Source: CANLBN01 sp034111645
GTDB taxonomy: Bacteria > Pseudomonadota > Gammaproteobacteria > Pseudomonadales > Cellvibrionaceae
Length of the DNA: 27,921 nucleotides
Direction: 5' to 3'
Assembly (NCBI GenBank): GCA_034111645.1
Contig: JAWUWW010000028.1
Coordinates: 1-27,921 of the forward strand
The translations under genes and the position numbers were made by a program. A model generated the notes under the pieces. It was not told the origin of the DNA. It was given only the letters and a program-made list of their open reading frames with translations, and did not search any database. This document shows, one piece after another, positions 23,654 through 27,921 of the stretch. The number at the start of each line of letters is the position of its first letter. Position 1 is the stretch's first letter.

Positions 23654-25017
23654 GTGAGCCATACGAATAAAATCTATGAATATATCAAATCAAAATCACC
23701 CAATCAATGGTTATCTAAGCAAAAATTCCATCCCCAAAGAGAAACTTTAACGCAAGAGCTACATGCTCGGCCTTTTGAATTTATAAGTTCGCCGTGAGAA
23801 GTTTTTTTGTTTGCAAAGCTAACCTCTGAGAAAGTGACCAATAAAGAATTCGAGCATTTAGTGTCGTTTTGTCAGCGCCACCAGCTGCTAATGATGCTCG
23901 CCATTATACGGCGACCATCAATTATTATCGGTTTCGTTGGGAGCGACATACAGAGTTCACAACCTGCGCATTGTTTATGTCACCTAAAAATGAAATGCCT
24001 TTCAATACACCACCAGAAGAAGAGGTATTAGATTGGTTTTCAACCACTGAAGGCGAGCTCTTGGTAGCAACGCAAATTTAAATACAAACATCGACTTTCA
24101 ATTGTTCTGAAAAAGTTTTGTCGAGTTTGTTCGAAACAGATTCTATCGTCAGTTCTCAGTTATCACAAAATGAAGCACAGGTCTGGACTGACTTGCGAAT
24201 TAACGAATCAGGTTTTAATCGAATATTGTTAATCAACCATGACATGTCAGCAACAAAGCTTGGCCGTATCGTACAATATTTGTTGGACATTGCTACATAC
24301 AGGAATATGGCTCTTTTGGCTTTGCCCATTGCACAAAAAACCGGTCATAAAATTGCAGAGCTTGATGAGCAGTTGTCGACTCTCTTGGCAAAAATGAGTG
24401 GAGTAGATAAGCGCAGTTTGACCATTTCACAGGCAATCCAAAGTGATTCGCAGTTGCATGACCAATTGAGTGAATTAGCAATGGAGATACAATTATTGAT
24501 TACTCATAGTGGGTTTAGATTAAGTGGTTCTCAGGCTTACTATTCGATCATAAAAAATAGAATCGAGGAGCTCGAGGAAGCAAAAGTTGTAGGTCTTCAA
24601 ACTATCGGAGAATTTATTCGAAGACGACTAGATCCAGCCATGCTGACGTGTAGCTCTATCGATAAACGACATTTTGATATTGCAAAACGCACTTCTCGCG
24701 CTGTTGATTTATTAAGAACAAGATTAGATCTAACGATTGAAAAACAAAATCATCAGTTACTCGAGTCGATGGATAAGCGCGCGCATTTGCAAATGAACTT
24801 GCAAGAGACAATTGAGGGTGTATCGATAGCCGCCGTTACCTATTATATCGTTGGTTTAATCGGTTATTCTGCCAAGAGCGTTGTGAAGCTCGGTATCGAT
24901 ATTCAGCCAGAACTTATTACTGGTGTAATGGTTGTACCCGTTGCCTTGATTGTTTGGTACGGTATTAAGCAGATTAAAAAAAGGATTCGCCGATACGCCA
25001 AGACAAATCATGGTTAG
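23654..25017 (+). pseudogene. DUF3422 family membrane protein, broken by two stops and a frameshift
   Basis: An intact DUF3422 protein is about 420-450 aa with a C-terminal pair of membrane helices; its function is unknown. Here the pieces line up in order. From a GTG at 23654: KQKFHPQRETLTQELHARPFEF, then an in-frame TGA at 23795-23797, then the same frame continues (EVFLFAKL). Near 23876-23878 one base is missing, and the text resumes in the next frame as PPAANDARHYTATI and FRWERHTEFTTCALF. A TAA at 24079-24081 interrupts it again, and the same frame then runs intact from about 24118 to 25017, with the core AQVWTDLRINESGFNR, ATYRNMALLALP and the helices VSIAAVTYYIVGLIGYSA and ELITGVMVVPVALIVWYGI. 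Three lesions make sequencing error unlikely. The 299-aa open part is not a real gene start. Confidence 0.85.
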
Positions 25018-25352
25018 GTTGTGATGAATCCTTCTAAAAGCTGGTGCTCAGATTTAGGTAAAAGCCGTAATAATTAAAACAACAATGTGATGCGCTAGCT
25101 TTACAGAATTGTCGAGTCTAAAAATACTATTCATAAAAATAAAAATTGAGTCGATGGCATTTTTAACATCGTGCTGATCTTTGTGAATTACGCAATAAGA
25201 AGTACTTTACCCAGAAATACTTTCATTTTTTAAATTTAACCCTTATTTTTTGCCTAATTTGAATTTTAGACTATAGTTAAATACTAATATTCATTTTTAT
25301 CTGAACAACAATAAATAGCAAAAAGTAATAAAAATATAGGATCTTTATAACG
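25018..25352. other. Intergenic region upstream of the chemotaxis receptor
   Basis: A 335-base AT-rich gap. It has a likely promoter for the receptor gene (25250-25277) and no open frame worth calling. The first 60 bases follow the DUF3422 remnant and hold no convincing terminator. Confidence 0.4.
25250..25277 (+). promoter_or_regulatory. Possible sigma70 promoter of the chemotaxis receptor
   Basis: TTGCCT (25250-25255) and TATAGT (25272-25277) are separated by 16 bases, giving a leader of about 70 bases. A sigma28 (flagellar) consensus was looked for and not seen. Called by eye only. Confidence 0.4.
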
Positions 25353-27407
25353 ATGAAGTTTTACGGCAGCGACAGCTATGTCAATAAAATACTTAGCAGT
25401 ACGTCCATCAAGAATCAGGTTTGGTTTGGTTTTGGACTGATGTTAATCATATTAATATTTGTATCTTTGAGTATGTTGAGCGTATTTACTCAACTGAATA
25501 AGGGAATAAATGAGGTAACTGAGAAAATTCAGCCAATTGTTTTGAAAACCCAAAATCTCGAATTTGAACTCGAAGCATCAAATAGTTCTCTAGGCTCTTA
25601 CCTGCTCACTAAAGAAGAAGTCTACAAAACTAGTTATGCTGAACACCTAAATCAAGCCCAAATATTAATCGACCAATTGATAGATTCAGAGTTTGTGTCC
25701 AATAATCCAAACTATAGTGAAACCATAGAAGCAGTTAAAAAAGATCTCATCAATCTCGCATCATATAAGGACGAAATGATCGAGTTGGCGACTAATGATC
25801 TTAAAAATATGCCCGCGCAACAAATAGCTTCTGAAAAATTAAATCCAATGTCCCAATCCTTACAGTCGATTATCAGTCAAATGATTATCTCTGATTATGG
25901 TGAAGATAATATTGATGGTGAACGCGACAAATATCGCCAGACTATTTACGATCTGCGCTATTACAATGTGCAAATCGCTAGCGAGTTGAGAACTTTCTTA
26001 GCTTTTAGATCCAACAGTAATATCCAGAATCTTGATGCCATTCGAGAAGTTGTACTTAATAAGTTAAAAACAATCAGTGAAGCAGAAGATTTATATACCT
26101 TCGAGCAGTCAGATTTAATGCCCGAATTTCTATCGACAAACGAAGAATATTATGTAGCTCTAGATCAAGCGCTAGCAATCCATTCAAGTGATAGTTATAG
26201 GCGCGATATTTATTTGGTGAATAATGAAATAGGGCCTCTGGTCAGAAAAATACAATCTGAATTAGGAGGTTTAACAGAGCAGTTAAATAAATTGATATCT
26301 GACACAAGCAAAAATCTTCAAGAAACAGCATCCAGCGCCATAGAAAAAGTAATAATTGGTTTGGTATCAGGTTTGATAGCCGGTGTTGTTATTGCAATAT
26401 TGATGACACGTATGATGTCGATACCCATTAATGCGGCAGTAAGAGCTATGGAAGATTTAGCCGACGGTGAGGGCGACTTAACTCAACGTTTGACGGGCAC
26501 AGGTAATTCAGATATCGCTAAAATGGCAAAGGGATATAATAGTTTTGCTGGAAAAGTTCAAGCTCTAGTTTCACAAGTTGCCGCTAGTGTTAGTAATCTT
26601 TCTTCCGTTGTGAGCAAGGTGTCGGTAATCGTAGATCAAACTCAAAATGGCTCACAGCGTCAGCGCCAACAAACTGAGCAGGTTGCTGCAGCAATAAATC
26701 AAATGACAATCTCAGTAAAGGAAGTTGCAGAAAAAGCAAATTTAGCTGCGGGCTCTGCACATAAAGCGGACGAAAGAACTTTATCGGGTAAAAAAGTAGT
26801 AGAGGATACAATCGCATCAATTAATTTGCTTGCTGGCGAAATAGAAGAAGGCGCAAATGTGGTTAATAAGCTATCAAAAGATGTTGAGTCGATTGGGTCA
26901 GTTCTGGATGTGATAAAGGGTATCGCAGAGCAAACTAATTTGCTTGCATTAAATGCCGCGATAGAAGCAGCAAGAGCGGGTGAGCAGGGAAGAGGATTCG
27001 CGGTGGTTGCTGACGAAGTTAGGGCACTTGCTAGTCGAACTCAAGACTCTACAAAACAAATCGAAGAAATGATAAAAAAACTACAAGCACAGGTTTCTAA
27101 TGCGGTTGAAGTTATTGAAAAAGGCAAAAGCAAAGCTGTCGATAGTGTCGACATGGCATCTAATGCTGGTGAAGCTCTCGAGGAAATTGCTAGCTCAGTA
27201 GCGACTATTGCTGAGATGATAATCCAAATCGCTTCATCATCTGAGGAACAGGGTGCGGTAGCTGATGAGATAAATCAAAATGTGATTAATATAAGTCAAA
27301 TAGCCGTCGACAATGCTAGTGCTTCAGATCTGCTAGAGGTTTCTAGCAGTGATTTAGAAGGTTTAGCTAAAGAGCTGCAACAACAAGTGTCGAATTTCAA
27401 ATGCTAG
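25353..27407 (+). CDS. Methyl-accepting chemotaxis protein
   Basis: A transmembrane receptor that controls the CheA kinase and so flagellar or pilus movement. Layout of the 684 residues: membrane helix 1 at about 23-45; a large periplasmic helical sensor domain (46-330), rich in long helices and with no named ligand motif; membrane helix 2 at about 332-353; HAMP domain (354-407, ending in DLADGEGDLTQRLTG); and the signalling coiled coil with the conserved hairpin tip EQTNLLALNAAIEAARAGEQ and GRGFAVVADEVRALA at about 523-560. There is no C-terminal NWETF-type pentapeptide, so it would rely on other receptors or direct binding for methylation. It is a single gene with no che genes alongside. 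The ligand is unknown. Confidence 0.95.
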   Translation: MKFYGSDSYVNKILSSTSIKNQVWFGFGLMLIILIFVSLSMLSVFTQLNKGINEVTEKIQPIVLKTQNLEFELEASNSSLGSYLLTKEEVYKTSYAEHLNQAQILIDQLIDSEFVSNNPNYSETIEAVKKDLINLASYKDEMIELATNDLKNMPAQQIASEKLNPMSQSLQSIISQMIISDYGEDNIDGERDKYRQTIYDLRYYNVQIASELRTFLAFRSNSNIQNLDAIREVVLNKLKTISEAEDLYTFEQSDLMPEFLSTNEEYYVALDQALAIHSSDSYRRDIYLVNNEIGPLVRKIQSELGGLTEQLNKLISDTSKNLQETASSAIEKVIIGLVSGLIAGVVIAILMTRMMSIPINAAVRAMEDLADGEGDLTQRLTGTGNSDIAKMAKGYNSFAGKVQALVSQVAASVSNLSSVVSKVSVIVDQTQNGSQRQRQQTEQVAAAINQMTISVKEVAEKANLAAGSAHKADERTLSGKKVVEDTIASINLLAGEIEEGANVVNKLSKDVESIGSVLDVIKGIAEQTNLLALNAAIEAARAGEQGRGFAVVADEVRALASRTQDSTKQIEEMIKKLQAQVSNAVEVIEKGKSKAVDSVDMASNAGEALEEIASSVATIAEMIIQIASSSEEQGAVADEINQNVINISQIAVDNASASDLLEVSSSDLEGLAKELQQQVSNFKC

Positions 27408-27482
27408 TGTTTAAAAATTCAGAGATCTTATTAAAAATTTTTTAAAAAAATAACTTAAGAAGTCTGAATCTTAATATTAAAT

Positions 27483-27806
27483 TTAAAACCTTACCGTAAT
27501 ATTAAATTGAATTTTTTTCTCATCTAAAGAAGAATCGTTTAAGTCAAAGCTAAAGGGATCATTAGTTTTTTTGTCAAAGCTTATAGAGTGATTTACTTCG
27601 AAGTTTCTTTTAAATATTTGATCTATAGAAAATAAGCGAAGCGGATTATATTTATCGAAGGCGCTATTGATAGAGTATTCGCGTTTAATATTTCGTGTGT
27701 TGTAGTCGGAAGATGTGTTTTGTAAAGATATGGTTTCAAAACCAAAGCTGTTATTTGAAAAAATAAGAGCGATAAAAAACATCACTGCTGTCCCGTTAAC
27801 TTTCAT
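27483..27806 (-). CDS. Unrecognised small secreted protein overlapping a transposase end
   Basis: I do not recognise a family. The 107-aa product starts with a likely signal peptide (MKVNGTAVMFFIALIFSNNSFG-F), then a polar Asn/Ser/Asp-rich chain, and ends in alternating residues and a terminal Phe (KKIQFNITVRF), like the closing strand of an outer-membrane barrel, though it is too short for one. Its ATG overlaps the stop of the IS4-like transposase (ATGA), and there is no ribosome binding site, so it might be translated by coupling, or the frame may be fused host sequence beside an insertion. It converges with the chemotaxis gene. Confidence 0.4.
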   Translation of the reverse strand: MKVNGTAVMFFIALIFSNNSFGFETISLQNTSSDYNTRNIKREYSINSAFDKYNPLRLFSIDQIFKRNFEVNHSISFDKKTNDPFSFDLNDSSLDEKKIQFNITVRF

Positions 27807-27921
27807 AATAATACCATTTGATTAATATCAGGTAATTTGTCATCGGGCGGATCGCCTCTAAGCAGAGCCATTAACCCTCGCTTTTCAAATAAATTAAGCT
27901 GTAATAAGCGTAATATTTGTT
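27803..27921 (-). CDS. IS4-family-like transposase, C-terminus only (runs off the window)
   Basis: The minus strand is open from the window edge to the TGA at 27805-27803 and reads QILRLLQLNLFEKRGLMALL, then RGDPPDDKLPDINQMVLL. The pattern LQLNLFxRRxLMALL followed by a Pro-rich DPP segment and a final hydrophobic NQxVLL is the usual end of IS4-type DDE transposases. Only 38 codons are seen, so neither the catalytic residues nor the completeness can be judged. The right inverted repeat of the element should lie within the following 100 bases or so but cannot be recognised without the other end. Confidence 0.7.
   Translation of the reverse strand, partial: QILRLLQLNLFEKRGLMALLRGDPPDDKLPDINQMVLL

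Noticed and set aside
24118..25017. 299-codon frame as an independent gene
   Set aside because: The family's N-terminal pieces lie directly upstream in matching order, so this is the intact end of a broken DUF3422 gene.
1..27921. CRISPR array, defence system, prophage, tRNA or rRNA
   Set aside because: No regularly spaced repeats, no phage or nuclease genes and no tRNA- or rRNA-like sequence were seen; apart from the IS ends the window is housekeeping.

Overview
This window is chromosomal DNA from an AT-rich gammaproteobacterium. The tkt-epd-pgk-fba cluster, the rsd-dsbB pair and hisE-tatABC are arrangements known from Pseudomonas-like and Cellvibrionales-like bacteria. The gene content is mostly housekeeping. 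Both window edges lie in insertion sequences, one gene (DUF3422) is clearly broken, and intergenic gaps are long, which suggests a genome with active IS elements and some gene decay. The species cannot be named from the sequence alone.

Left part (1-10 kb). The window opens in the 5' end of an IS110-family transposase (minus strand), whose leader can fold into a hairpin that covers its ribosome binding site. Then come a secreted PQQ-type sugar dehydrogenase, dihydroorotase (pyrC) and a lipoprotein FKBP peptidyl-prolyl isomerase on the plus strand. A WD40-repeat lipoprotein, the anti-sigma70 factor rsd and dsbB follow on the minus strand. Next are a FliL-like secreted protein (plus), gshA (minus) and a small unrecognised protein (minus). 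An 855-bp gap follows that holds a 71-codon open frame without a start codon and a possible 21-codon small ORF.

Centre (10-17 kb, all minus strand). tatC, tatB, tatA and hisE form one operon (transcribed hisE to tatC). Upstream are gpmI, an alpha/beta hydrolase, a PilZ-domain protein, a DUF808 (YedI-like) membrane protein and a secreted DUF302 protein.

Right part (17-28 kb). tkt, epd, a DUF4124 protein, pgk and fba run head to tail on the minus strand and form a central-carbon cluster; with gpmI nearby, several steps of lower glycolysis/gluconeogenesis and the pentose phosphate pathway are encoded together. Divergent from tkt is a DUF3422 pseudogene with two in-frame stops and one frameshift, then a methyl-accepting chemotaxis protein. 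The window ends in the C-terminus of an IS4-like transposase whose stop overlaps the start of a small secreted-protein ORF.

No CRISPR array, defence island, prophage, tRNA or rRNA was seen. The least explained items are the IS110 leader hairpin, the orphan frame at 9685-9900, a 26-bp perfect palindrome upstream of dsbB, and the DUF4124 gene inside the glycolytic operon.
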